Part shown: positions 49,813 through 62,000 of the stretch, piece after piece
How positions within the stretch are numbered: the first letter of the stretch is position 1
Layout of the letters: each line of letters begins with the position of its first letter
Assembly: GCA_030248065.1 (NCBI GenBank)
Contig: JASAMV010002557.1
Location: 80,986 to 144,985, forward strand
Direction of reading: 5' to 3'
Length of the DNA stretch: 64,000 bases
Source: Rhynchonema sp. JSB1_4
Taxonomy: Eukaryota; Nematoda; Chromadorea; Monhysterida; Xyalidae
Translations under genes and position numbers: made by a program
The notes under the pieces: model-generated
Database searches by the model: none
Told to the model about the DNA's origin: nothing
Seen by the model: the letters and a program-made list of their open reading frames with translations, nothing else

Positions 49813-52016
49813 ATGACAATGGAGCTAAGAATACTAGTGGCACAAATAGTATTCGTGTTTGTGCTAATTGTTTGCTGGTATCCGGTTCAAAGCCAGGTTT
49901 GCAGCATGGAGGAAGGGGTTTTTGTTTCCAAGATTTAGAAGTTAAGAACTACATAATCTAGACCGGCCAATTGCAGAGTTGGGGGACATGTAGGATGGGT
50001 ACTGGACACATGTGACTGACACACTCTGAATTTTTCAGTACCGTTGCGTTCAAGTGTGTCACCCTCTCGGCAATGTCAGCTGTGCAGCAATGTGCTCCAA
50101 TTCTGTTTTCGCAGTCGGCGTCATCGTCAGTGCCACACAGCCACGTGGTGCCTATCAAAAAGCCGCGCGAACAAATACATACAGCTCTCACAAAATAACT
50201 CGCTGAAGCAAAACCGAACTCTTTTCCTGGTCAGATTGACACATCACCGGTGCCATGCACCTCCCCACATCCGTGTAACAACGACACACAGACCTGCTGC
50301 TATTCACAATGTTGTCCGTTTGTGAATGCGACTTGTTGCGATAATTTCGGCCATGGCGGACAAGGATCGTGTTGTCCCGAGGGATGGCAATGCTCGTTCA
50401 CGGGGCCTGGCTGTGATCCACCGGTAGGCGTAGCTATCGGATCCGACCGGATCTGTGCCTTGGTCACATTATACGTAACTCGACTGATTCAAATGACTTG
50501 TGGTCGGAAGTCGATCAATGCAGGAAGTCAAGACAAGACCGGATCAAACCGATCATGTCCGATCGTGCTTGAGCCCGGTCAATGTGAACGGCTCAGCGTG
50601 TGTTTGCTTGTCCGTTTCCACCCCAATTTCCACCAACGGGTGGTGCAGATGGCATACACCAGATGGCCACAAAGCCCCAGATGTTGAAACTTTTTTTAGA
50701 CCACACCTTACCCTGACCATTGTGCATCCGTGGGCAATCCATGTGACGCAGACACACAGACGTGTTGTGGCAGTTCATGCTGTCCAATGGTGAATGCAGT
50801 CTGTTGCAACAACACATTCGGTATTGAAGATGGCAAATGTTGTCCATCTGATTGGCAATGTGCAAACGAAGGGTGTCAACCGCCGGTTAGCATACAGTTG
50901 TCACCAGTTATCAAACAGTTGTCATCATTACCCAAACATGCACAATTCCACAGAAGTGCTCAGATAAACGCGGAACGTGGAGTCCAGAAATTTACAATTC
51001 CGCATTTATCATGATCAGCAATTTCCGCATTCTACATTTATCTGATCGCAGCCTTACTGGCTGTCCATCTATAACTGATGAGACCCAGGCATCTGCTGTC
51101 TAGACTTCGGGTCGAAGCCGCTAAAGTCCTCCACACGTCATGTGCGTTTGCACGTGGCCACAGAGCACACCCTCATATTAAAGCTCAAAATACGCAGATT
51201 CAGAACGTCACGCGAACCACGGCAGGGCCCGATTCGATACAGATCACAAAATTTGAGATACCGGTCCATGGTCATATTGTAGATTTTGCCCCACACAACG
51301 ACCACAATGAACCCTCCGCCAGTCCAATGTGGCAATGAAACCTGTAACGAAGACACAGAGACGTGTTGTCAAGAGGAGTGTTGTCCGCTGGCAAATGCCA
51401 CATGTTGCAAGGCAAAGGGTACATGCTGTCCACATGGCACTAAGTGCGCCATCTCTGGATGCAAAGAGGTATGGGTGGGTACAACAAATTGTATATGGAA
51501 GAAAACGGGTTTTCCTTGAAATTTTTAGTTACCTAGTCATATATGTATGTATACATAAAAAGAGCAGCATCAAACTTGTTGATGCATCTGTTTTGGTCAC
51601 TCTGGTCTCACGTGATTTTTTGAGTTAGAATTCTGCTGTTGACGACAACCCTATCGTCGACCAGAGTGAAGCTGTTCCCAGACTCCAATTAAATTTAATG
51701 AACAATTTTTGCGCTAGTTGGAACATATTTGAAATTTACCTAATACCTGACTCAAAATATCCTTGATTCAAAAAGACCACAAATGACCAAGACAGGTCCG
51801 ATTGGACGACTAAGTTTGAAACCATCAAACCAAACTCAGGACTCATGCAAACCACAAGGCATTGATTGCCCGCCCGCAACGACTGTCTGTTGTGGCGACG
51901 GGGCACTGGCAAACTGCTGCCCCGGCTGGACGTGTTGTCTCGACCAAAATGGGCACGATACCGGGGACTGCTGTCCATTTGGCACTACTTGTCAACCGCA
52001 AGGTGGTTGCAATTAG
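49813..52016 (+). CDS. Secreted granulin-like protein with four repeats, one per exon
   Basis: Granulins are secreted cysteine-rich growth-factor-like modules. Exon 1 (49813-49896) encodes a 28-residue signal peptide (ILVAQIVFVFVLIVCWYPVQ). Exons 50235-50423, 50700-50885, 51283-51468 and 51840-52016 each carry one module and all join in phase 0. Modules read TQTCCYSQCCPFVNATCC, TQTCCGSSCCPMVNAVCC, TETCCQEECCPLANATCC and TTVCCGDGALANCCPGWTCC, with CCP...W/T.C endings. The CC-CC ladder and P.A.CC motif are typical of granulins, although the spacing is shorter than in the human modules. The length is about 273 residues. The exon-per-module pattern points to growth by exon duplication. The intron before the last exon holds a full MITE-like copy. 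It ends only about 420 bases from the convergent mucin/TSP1 gene. Confidence 0.85.
51565..51835. repeat. MITE-like family copy (last intron of granulin-like gene)
   Basis: The left end is CATCAAACTTGTTGATGC, then TCTCACGTGA. The core is CGTCGACCAGAGTGAAGCTG, then TTCCCAG. The right end is ATGACCAAGACAGGTCCGAT, then CTAAGTTTGAAACCATC. It lies just upstream of the splice acceptor of exon 5. Confidence 0.65.
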
Positions 52017-52437
52017 AAAAATTGTAGGTGTATGATTGCGTCCCATCTGTGATCAAGCATGTACATACATACTGGGGCCTTTTCAATTTTGAAGGCAATG
52101 CACGAGTACGACGATGTAGGTATGTACGGTTGGACCACGCGAGGCAAAGACGATTTTGTGTTACAAACCGCATTTTGCGACAATGCGGGAGAGGAGACTA
52201 CATTTTTGACCAGCGTAAAAGTTGCTCACCGCTGGGTGTGATGATCATGCTCTTGCCACAGCCCAACCACAGGCGTGGTCGTACTCGTGCGTGGTGTTCA
52301 ACTGCCAATTTGATGCAATCCCAATTCCGATATGTGAGATTAATCATCCCTTTACTCCAGCGTTGTTTTTATAATCCTTTCGCAATAATAAATTAACTAT
52401 CAAGCTTTATAAATAAAAATATACAACAGAAAGTCAG

Positions 52438-55400
52438 TCAGTTCGAAGTCGAATTCTTATCGCGATGATTCCTTCTGCGTCTGTTTCTTCTTCTGTTGTT
52501 GGGTCCACACAGTCTCACATTGTAAGCACGTTCCCGGCCACATAAATTGTAATTGGCACCCAAAAACTGTTGGTTCTCACAACGCCGTCGCCTGATCTGA
52601 CGTTGGTTGTGTGTACAGCGAGTCCACTGCGTCCAGTCGGACCATTCATAGCGTGCTGTGGTCACTGCAATAGAAACTGTGCATTTGACCAGTGTGAAAA
52701 CTGTGTGTCGCTGTTTGGGAACAACTTTTACGCTGGTCAAAATAGTAACAATAAATCACCAGGCATCAGTAAATCTCGAAATGTTCGCAATACAACAGAT
52801 TGCGTCCGCAAGGCAAGATCGAGCCGGACTACACCAAGGTCGACACACACCCAAGTGTAAACAGTGTCAAAGCGAATGCAATGGACCTTGGTCCGAGGCC
52901 GAAGCTCGAATTAAATTCCTTCCTAGAAACAAGCGACAAAGTGTCAAAACACGCGACGTTGTACGATACGCACCTGGCAGATCGAATGCAGCCGTGGTCG
53001 TGGTGACCAGCCGTCGTTGTGTGGTGGTCCGCCGTCCGTTGACCACTGCCCGCGCCCATAGTCCTTCAGCCGCAAACTGTGGTGCTGCAGGTGTGAACAC
53101 TTGAGGTGGGATAGCGGGTGAGAAAATGTTCTGTTTTTGTTGAAGCCGAAAGTTGCCTGGTTGAGCGTACGATGCTTGTGGTGCAACGTTGCTGCTGCCG
53201 GTGTAGCTGTTGTTGCCGCTGGGACCAGAGCCAGTGCCGGTTTGTGGCACAGGGTTGGGTGCGCCGTACACCGCTACTGAAGATCAATTTGGTCATGCTT
53301 AGACTTAACTAGGCTCATAACTTATTACGTTGAGCATGAAAATTTGAAATGTCACAAAAACGATTCAGGGCACTAACACTGCGACGGCAACAGCGATGGA
53401 GGTCCGTATCCACTTCGAGTTTGTGCCGGTTGAGGTGCCGGTACATACCGATTGACCACCGGCTTGGTCACCTGTCCATATTGCTGGTTACCGCCGGGTG
53501 TAGCTGCTCCATAACGGTTGCCGGCAGTAGCAGCAGACCTCAGAAATTTATTGCTGTCGTCATTGAGTCTCGGTCGTTGCGTGACCAAGAACCAGCTGGA
53601 AGTGATCCGGACCGGTCGACTGGTGGTGATCACCGGTAGCGGTGTGGTCCTTGGTTGTCTTGGTCGTGTTGGTGGTGGCAGCGTGGTTGTGGTGTGCGTG
53701 ACCACCGCACCGGCCAGTTCCTCCACGGTCAATCCCCTTTTCCCGGTCGCCGCACGTTCTTCAACAAATTGTGGTCTGGGTGCCGGTCCGGCTGCGCGAT
53801 GTGCCGGTGTTCTCGGTGCCGATGCCGGTGCTTGGGCTCGATGACCGGGTGGGACCGCCGGTTGTTGACTTGTTGTGGCCACCACCGGTCGTGGTGTCGG
53901 TGGCTGGGGTGCCGGTGCTTGCGGCCACTTTGGTAGGTCGTTCAGACTGGCGCGCCGGACCAGCTCTTGCAGAATGAAGTTGGCGTCGTCGACCGAAAGT
54001 GCATTGATGACTGCGGTCAGATTCGACCGGTACCCGCTCGGTGCAGACTGCACGGCATTCAACAGTCGCTGTTTGGCGGTCACCGTTGACTTTTTGACCG
54101 GTCGTGTTGTTGGCGGTGTGGGTTCGGTCAGATCCGGTTCAGTGGTAGTCGTTGTTTTCGTTGTTGTTTTTTGACTGGTTTTCGGGACATCTGTGGTAGT
54201 GGCCTTTGCCTCCGGACCTTGCTCCCCGCCAATACTCTGTTCGCTGTCCGTGACCGTGGCCCGAGGTCGAGCTTTGACGATTGCGTCCCAGACTTTCAGT
54301 AGATTGCCGTCATCATCAGTAGTAAATCGTTGAATCTGGAATTTCGGCTCTGTCGGTTGTTGATGCTGTTGCACTGGTTTTTCCAGTGTGTGCGCACTGG
54401 TTGTGGTGCTGCGTGGTCGACGACTGGGTGTACTAGGTTGTGTGGTTTTTGTGGTTGTGGAAGAAATAAAATCGGCCGTGATGTTGGCCACTATAATCCA
54501 TTCGGGCTCCGCCTCGGTGGTGGTGCTTGGTGATGTGGTAGTGGTCGTGACTGGTGTTGTTCTAGTTGGCGTTGTTGTCGCAACTGTTGTTGTTGTGAGT
54601 AATGTTGTTGTGGTTGTTGGTGGTGTTGTTGTGGTTGGTGCTGATGTTGTTGTGGTTTCTGTTCTTGTTGTAGTGCGTTCAGTGGTCGTTGTCGTCTCAA
54701 GTGTCGTAGTGGTTTGTCGTGTTGTTGTGCTGGGTGCTGGTGCGAATACGTCTATCCAAGTTCGTGGTCGAGTCACCTGTGTGCGTGCGGGTCCCACGAC
54801 GCCAAACCCGTCGAAGTTGGTTGGTTTGGCAGCCGGCACGTGCTCCGATGGTGACTCATTGGTTTGATTGTCAGTGGGTATGAACCGTCGAATCACATAA
54901 AAATCGTTGACATCTCGTGGCAATTTGGCCAGCGTTGCCAACAGGGTGTAGCCATCATCGTCGCCCAAAGACGACAAAATGTTGTTGAACGTTGCTGATG
55001 CTTTCACTGGTAGATCGTCATTGTGAGCCAAATCGAGTGCACTTGAAGCTGCCGGTATCGGCACACGTTGTTGCGTCAGATGCACGTGCTTGGGGATTAG
55101 AATGAGTGAATTGTCGGTTCGTTGGGCTTTGTTCAGAATTGGGATCAGTTCGTGTGGTGTCAAGTGTACAGCTGCCGACTGGATGTTGGATAACGTCTCT
55201 GAAAATATGCCGGGTTTGGATCGGTAAATGAGTTTGGCACCGTTCGGGTGAGGTCACCTGGTTAGATCTACTGTGAGAATATTCCGAAATTTCTTGGGGA
55301 ACTATGAAATGGACCAGCGTCATTCAGTAGCAATTAGTTATTGACGAATTGATAATTTCCAAAAGTGGTATACATATATTCACAACACCACACAAGCCAA

Positions 55401-55541
55401 CCATCAATCCCAGTAGCAAGCAGCAGACCAGTTATGTGCTGGCAAAGAGAATAGGTGACCCTGACTGCACTTACCGCGATCATCCGACAGCACCACAGTA
55501 AAGGACACGATCAAAACGGCGATGCTACATCGAATCAGCAT
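52438..55541 (-). CDS. Secreted mucin-like protein with C-terminal thrombospondin type 1 domain
   Basis: Four exons in phase. 55475-55541: signal peptide MLIRCSIAVLIVSFTVVLS, then DDR. 53378-55198: about 600 residues, first a folded-looking part (LTPHELIPILNKAQ, LGDDDGYTLLATLAKLPRDV), then a Thr-rich stretch with TTTT runs (about residues 170-270), then a second similar helical part (LLNAVQSAPSGYRSNLTAVI, NALSVDDANFILQELVRRAS), then Pro/Arg/Thr-rich sequence. 52974-53279: Gln/Pro/Ser-rich. 52438 to about 52663: thrombospondin type 1 repeat (YEWSDWTQWTRC, CENQQFLGANYNLCG) and a very basic end (RRRNRRRRNHRDK). About 800 residues. The Thr-rich part should be heavily O-glycosylated, and the basic tail could bind glycosaminoglycans (inference). 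It is probably an extracellular matrix or surface-coat protein. Confidence 0.85.
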
Positions 55542-56394
55542 GACCACGTGTTGTTGTTGTTGTTACATAACCATGTCTGGAGGGGGATCGATGTCATTTG
55601 TAGTTGTTGGATGGCAGCTTTGCACATCAGCCGGGGGCGGTGAGACGAGCCAACTGGAGTGTGATAATCGAAAGTGTCATTTTTGGAGTGTTTTGTTGTG
55701 TCGCAATAAATGAAGATACACATCGGATACAACAGTCAACAACAAACACGATTAAGACACGCTGCCGTGACCATGAGTAAAGTTTTTAATGTTGGTTGCT
55801 CACTTTTAATACACATGTGGATAGACTTACGCACAAAGCCGTTGAGGTGACAATGACAAAATGTGCACATGCACCTCACAAATGGGTACACATAACACTT
55901 GCACTCACAACCTCACACCATGGAATTATATGCCCGTTGGCTGTGACTGACTTTGCTGACCGAGATTTGAAGCGCATGTCCTAGTATTGGTCTTCCTGTC
56001 TTCTTCTGATTCTTCTCTGCACATGTTTTCTTCGTCGTGTTTGTTTAATGGCCCGGATAGGACCCATATGCACGTACCTACTATATCTAACACAATGCAT
56101 ATAAATAGCAGATGTCGTAGTAAGTTGTTATTTGCAAGTGCAATGACAAAAGATTAGCCAGTTGAATATGTAGGTGTGAGCTTTGACACTGAGCCAATCT
56201 TCTTTACATGCGTACATAAGTTGCGAGAGCAAGCAAAACTTTACCCCATTTTGACATACAGACACAGTACATACATACGTAATGCACCACATTTCGCAAC
56301 AACTGCAACTGCCACGTGCAAATAATGTACGTAGTAATTTAAACCAGAATGTTTTTGTGTGAAATTTGCATAATTCCATCATAGTTTCATGGCG
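55542..56394. other. Intergenic region, no gene seen
   Basis: This is spacer upstream of the mucin/TSP1 gene (-) and downstream of the dehydrogenase (-). The mucin promoter should be just above 55541. It contains no recognisable repeats beyond short ACATACATAC runs near 56270. Confidence 0.45.
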
Positions 56395-58104
56395 TCACTC
56401 CTGGTTTCTGAAGGCACTCGCTCCGAACGCTCCCTTCAGCAAACTACCACCATCGACCACCAAACAGTGACCGGTGATGAAACGACCTGAAATTCGAGCA
56501 TGCTCGCTGTGAAATGCGAGTGAATCAATTGAACGAAGATTCTCTATTATGCACGCTTGGCATTGGTGGACCGACCAGTGTCGCCAACCAAATACATCAC
56601 CGCGTCAGCAATGTCTTTTGGCATACCGTATTCGTTGAGCAATGAACGATCTCGGAATTGTTCGTACTGAAACAACGCGTGGAAGGCTTGCTTTGCGAAG
56701 CAGACCTATCGAAAGCCGTAAGATCGCATCAAACCATTTTATCGCTTTGCTCTTGACTCACGCCACGTGACGCAATCATGATGTTCGTTTTGATAACACC
56801 GGGACTGAAGATGTGAGTGTATTTATATACATATTGTGACAAGACATAAAGTGCAAAAAATAAAAATTTATTCATCAGAAAGGACCTCATTTGAAAGCGT
56901 CGCTAACTTGACTGAATTCACTCGAATTCCGGCCGGTCCGAGCTCGTGGGCAGCCATTTTCGTGAAGTAGTCCAACGCCGCTTTTGCCATTCCATAGTAG
57001 CCGAATATCTGATTGATAAATCAATTGAGTTAATTTCAATTCGCGCTATCATATATCAGTAAGCTGAAGCCTTAGCAAAAGCCTAAACTTAAGTGTGAGC
57101 CTAGCCCAAACCACCGTGAAACATCAACCAACGGGCACGGTCGACGCGACACTGCTGATGTTGACAATGTTGCCCTTGGTTTGCTTCAACGACGGGATGC
57201 ACAGTTTGGTTATTTCAACAGCGCTGCAACAAAAACGCTTGGTGTTTTTTGCAGTACAGATGCTAAAAGCAACGTCTGAACCGCCTCAGCCATAGGTTGA
57301 AGCCTGAATCAGCGGATACCTCAAGCCTCAAGTCAGGCATAAATCTGGAGACACGTATACCTTCTAGCGTTCAAGTCCATGAATCCATCATAGTCAGCCA
57401 TCACGGATTGTTCCAATAATGCCGCCTTTGCCCCACCCGTGCCACCAGCGTTGTTCACAAGAATATCGATCGGGCCAAGTATACTCACGGTTGAATCGAC
57501 CAAACTTTTTGTGAAATCGGTATCGGTGATATCACCGCACATGGCGTGCACCTGCGAGATTATGTGATTTGGAACGTGGCAATGGATTTGATTGGACAAG
57601 TTACAGTCGCCATGTCACGTTTTCGAATTTCATTCATTTCCACAGTTACTGAAGGTTCTTATTTGAGTCAAGTGAAAATTGGTTCCCGAGTGCAATGCAG
57701 GTACAAACGAACTTAGTTCTGTAGAAGTTGGTGTGTCATCAACAAAGCTCGAAGCGTCACATGACCAAAATAGATTCGATCGGATCCCTACCCAGATATC
57801 CGGTTTTCTTCAATTTCGGCTTCCTGTACCCAACACTCTGTTTCATACCTTGACGGCGGTGCCCCCCGCCTCTTCACATTGTCGTTTCACGTCTCCCAAT
57901 CGTTGTTGGTTCCTGCCGGTGATCGCAACGTGACATCCCCGTTTCGCCAGCTGGATGGCCGTTTCGGCACCGATACCGGAGCTGCTGCCTGAAATCGATT
58001 CGGGAGATTAAATGAAGTGTTTTGCTGCAGCAAACTAAAGCAAAGGAAATCAAAACACCTGTGATTAGCGCTACTTTGTTCGTGAAACAACTAGCAGACG
58101 ACAT
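56395..58104 (-). CDS. Short-chain dehydrogenase/reductase (classical SDR)
   Basis: NAD(P)-dependent oxidoreductase. Eight exons in phase: 58059-58104 (MSSASCFTNKVALIT), 57849-57988 (GSSSGIGAETAIQLAKRGCH, completing the TGxxxGIG cofactor motif), 57361-57551 (CGDITDTDFTKSLV, IDILVNNAGGTGG with the NNAG motif), 57129-57223 (KGNIVNISSVAS with the catalytic Ser), about 56908-57008 (FGYYGMAKAALDYFTKMAAH with catalytic Tyr-x3-Lys), 56735-56804 (PGVIKTNIMIASRG), about 56555-56705 (FRDRSLLNEYGMPKDIADAV) and about 56395-56490 (RFITGHCLVVDGGSLLKGAF). About 295 residues. All active-site residues are present. The pattern fits the nematode-expanded SDR/3-oxoacyl reductase-like group; the substrate cannot be told. 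A further downstream GT near 56885 was rejected because the NSVNPGVI reading needs the GTTAGC donor. Confidence 0.93.
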
Positions 58105-59021
58105 AATTCCACAGAAAATGCACCACTCTGCCACGGACAAGGTACATTTACCTCAAAGAGCGTATATTGGTGCTTATCAACGATTAACGTTTGTTTATCA
58201 GCAGCAGTCATCCACAAATGTGATGGGAAATGTGGGGTTTCTGTCTTTTCGTTTGCTCTGAGTGTGTTATAATATGAACCTTTTGTGATTGCTATATTTG
58301 CCAGGTTCATCTTTTTTGTCACTGATGGGGAACAGTCCACTTGCACTTTCAATAAGATCGCGCTGCCTGTGTGACGTAAGTGCTTGGCTTTGTCGCGCAG
58401 AGTTTGGTCCAGGAGTTTGTCACATTGGGATGATCAAACTGACTTGCTTCTTGCTGACTTTAAAAAACTTGAATTATGTCACACCGAGGAGTCCAGCTAA
58501 AGGCGTCCAGTCTGGTGAATCGGTGTCCTTTCCTCTGCATAGTACAGGCAGCTCTACGAAATTTGTGCTGATGCAGTCGTGTCTGCCCTTTCCCATGTAG
58601 ACGGAACTCCTTTTTCAACTTTTTTTGAAGAAAAGGAGTGGTACATATGTACAGTAGGTAGCCCGCGCGGGTAGCAAGAAGATCTTTCGGCTGTTTTTTG
58701 TTTCACTGCGTATTATAATACATGCATATGTACTGTACCTACCGAATGTTACGTACTAGGTATGTCAGTGCAAGGCGTCGTCAAACACAACAAGCGTGTG
58801 ATAAGAATATTGACATACGTCAAGACATTAATGACGAAAAGACCACCCATAAAAAACGTCACCTACTGTACATGTACTCAAAAACAAAAAACGATAACAA
58901 AAGCTGGAGCGATAGAAGTGCTGTACGGACACTACAGTTCGGTAAACTGCTGCAGCAGCGAGTTGTTACCAGAACTTACAACACTTGGTCGAGTACACAT
59001 CAAAGACTAAAAAATTAAAAA
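58105..59021. other. Divergent intergenic region, no gene seen
   Basis: This spacer lies between the start of the dehydrogenase (-) and the start of the M13 peptidase (+), so it should contain both promoters. No repeat or coding feature is evident. Confidence 0.45.
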
Positions 59022-62000
59022 ATGAAAGTCAAGCCGAGTGAAATCCTGCTGGCGTTGCTGTCCGTCTGTTTGGCGGTGTGTGTTGTTGTGTTGGCTGTGC
59101 TGCTGGCAAACGGAATTGACTCGCACTGCAGCGAGGGAGGAGGGTAGGTGACACAGCGATCATCAGTGATCAAACACTGACCTTAAATGCATACTTATCA
59201 ACACTTTAGCAATGGCATGAAGAAAATGCACTTTATCGGTCAATTGGTGGACAAAAGCATGAACTGGAAACCTGCCGAGGGCCAATCCATGAACGAAGTT
59301 GCGCAACAAATGAAGAATATGGTTGGTTGGAGCTGAGAACCTTGCAGAGATGCTTGCTCCTGACAGATTGTGCTATAAATAAAGTACATTTTTGCACAAT
59401 GACAGATCAACGACGCTCTGCACAATCACGATGTAGGCAACGGCATGGTGTCGGTGTTCAGTGTCAAGTGAGCGCATTATTTTCGTAGCCTGTCGCACAA
59501 TTTTCGCTTTGATATTTATCACACTTGGTGATCGGTCATGGCCGCTCTTGCCTTGGTCATACCACATTTGGTTCAGAAACGATGTTTCGTGATTTACTGC
59601 TGACCTCAATTTCGATTAGTATACCTTGCAGTCTAGGAACAAGCTTCTCAATGAACTACAGTACATGAAGGCATACCGCTACGTTCGATATGGCCAGCGC
59701 TTGACTCTCCAGCGTGGCCGGTAAAGTTCTTCAACATAAATGTTTCACCAACTCTGCAGACCAGGTTACCTGCCGTATAACGGCAGTCTTGCCGCGTTCA
59801 CTATGTGCCAATTTCGGATTGGTTATGATCGCGACCAGGCACCAGCACGTCACGTGATCTACGATTCACTCACCAATCACACCATGAATTGGGTGGATGT
59901 GCAATTACGTATGTGGTGACTTTATTGTGTCGAAATCCTGGTATCGATGGCAGTGGCAATCTTAACTGCATCTAATTGTATTAGTTGTATCTTAAAACAA
60001 CCATCAATGGTATTTTACAGTTCGCCCCAGAAGACAGGTTTAGGCAATTTGAATGTACAAGCCGCCTGAACGTGAAGTGTGGTGTTTCATTGTTATTTTC
60101 CTGGAGACAGTTGTGTTCCTCTCGAGCGGTGCGCCAAGTTACCGTCAGTGCGAATGGATCAGATGGCCACATCATAAGCCCAAAACGTATTCTGGTCATT
60201 CCATGCCCTTGAAACATCAGGCAGCGATGATGCGCCCGATCCAAGTCAGATGATTGGGGACACAGATGGATGGCATCGTGCTGCTCGCATGTTTGAGGAG
60301 TCAATCGACTTCACGGTCAATCCGTGTGACAACTTTTACGATTATGCATGTGGTCAGTGCTGTTTTGAGTTTCGTGTGTTATGGTTGCAGTTCAGTTCGT
60401 TATCACATTTGGTGATCGGTAGGTACACCTTGCTCCAGGCACCGCCTTGCCTGGATCATATTCGCAACTAGATTGGTTTTATTAACAGCACCAAATTTTG
60501 ACCTGCTTAATGCACTTCTATATCTAATTTGTCTGAGGGGTTACAATTTTAATGATGGTCGAAATTCGTGTCGTCAGTAAATCTCGAATACTGTGGGTAG
60601 GTGCAAGGCTCACGCAACCAGGACAATACTTGACCGATCACCAAGCTTGACATCGGCTCTGTTGTGATTTTTTCAAAGTATTCGTCTGTCAATTGACAAA
60701 ATCAGGTTTGTGGCGCAAAAACCAGTCGCACCAGGCAAACGAGAACACCACACGTTTCGGAACGTTTAGCATGACACAAGCTGCCGCCTACCAAGTCATG
60801 ATCGAATATTATGAGAATGTGAAACCGGTACGTTCCAATTATGCTATGTAAATCGTTTTTAAATGAGCGAAAAAGCGCTCGCAAATATTTCTGGGCTAAT
60901 GTGGCATTCGTCTGGTTCATTCGCACGTCCGCCTGCCTGTGAAAACAGATCGAAATTTACAAGGAAAACGCGATGTGACAACTCGTACTTCAACCGACTA
61001 GTCTTTGCAGGCGATGAAAGACAGTCGTACCGTTAACCAATCCCACATCGCATACGAAGCCTGTGCCAAATCGTATACAAGCGGGCGAGCAAAGGATCAA
61101 ATTTTGAAATGGATTAGTGAATATGGTAATGGTATATGTTTGTTACGTTTGTCAATCAAATTTGTCAGTCAAACCACGACAATAACTGGCAGGTGGTTGG
61201 CCAATGGCCGGCATGGTGGGCGATCAAATGGATCACATGACGATCATTGCCCATTTGACGGGACGACACAACACCGACACCTTGTTGACCTATCAGATAA
61301 CTGGCAACTATCAACACCCGGAAGACGGGTTGATTTGCTAATCGTTCTTTTTGCGATGTCAACAAAGTTATGGCACAGAAACGAGATTGTGATCTGCAGT
61401 TACGTGGTTGCGATCGACCAGGCAACGTTGACCGCTGAACAGGTCAAATATCAAAAAACACCAAAGGCCATTCGGGCAACACTGACACAGTCCATAACTG
61501 ACACCGTCACCAAGTTGTCAGGTGAGAAAAACATTTTTTCCTTGCATACATACATGTACTTGTCATTGTTTATGTTTCGTGACACTGGTTTGTGCAGGTA
61601 AAAAGCCGTCAGACAAGGATGTGAACGATATTCTGGATTTGGAATTCATGCTGGTCACGTACAGCAGCGACGACGTTGTACGACGCAATTACAGCCATTT
61701 GTAAATTTTGTTGTCTGTAATCTTATTTTTCAATTTAATTTCAAAAACAAACAGATGCAAAATTCAGTTACAACATGATCACATTCGACAACGCGCAAAT
61801 GCGATGGCCAAAGCTGCCGTTGAAAATGTACGTGAACACCGTTCTGAATGACGTGCTCAATGTGACCGGCAATCAAACGATCCCGAAACTCAATGTTTGT
61901 CAACGTGTTTGGTCAATGTCGAAATTAACAAGTGTTGTATCAATCAGTTTGGTGGTAGTAGTACCAAACTTGGTGATCGGATCATCTAACCTGATCTGAT

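Noticed and set aside
54388..54867. Plus-strand open frame rich in Val and Gly
   Set aside because: It is the antisense shadow of the Thr-codon repeats in the mucin-like gene.
60060..60212. Extra coding exon in the M13 gene
   Set aside because: The sequence contains the CACCAGGTCATCGTCAGTG-type dispersed motif, and the exons on either side already join in phase without it.
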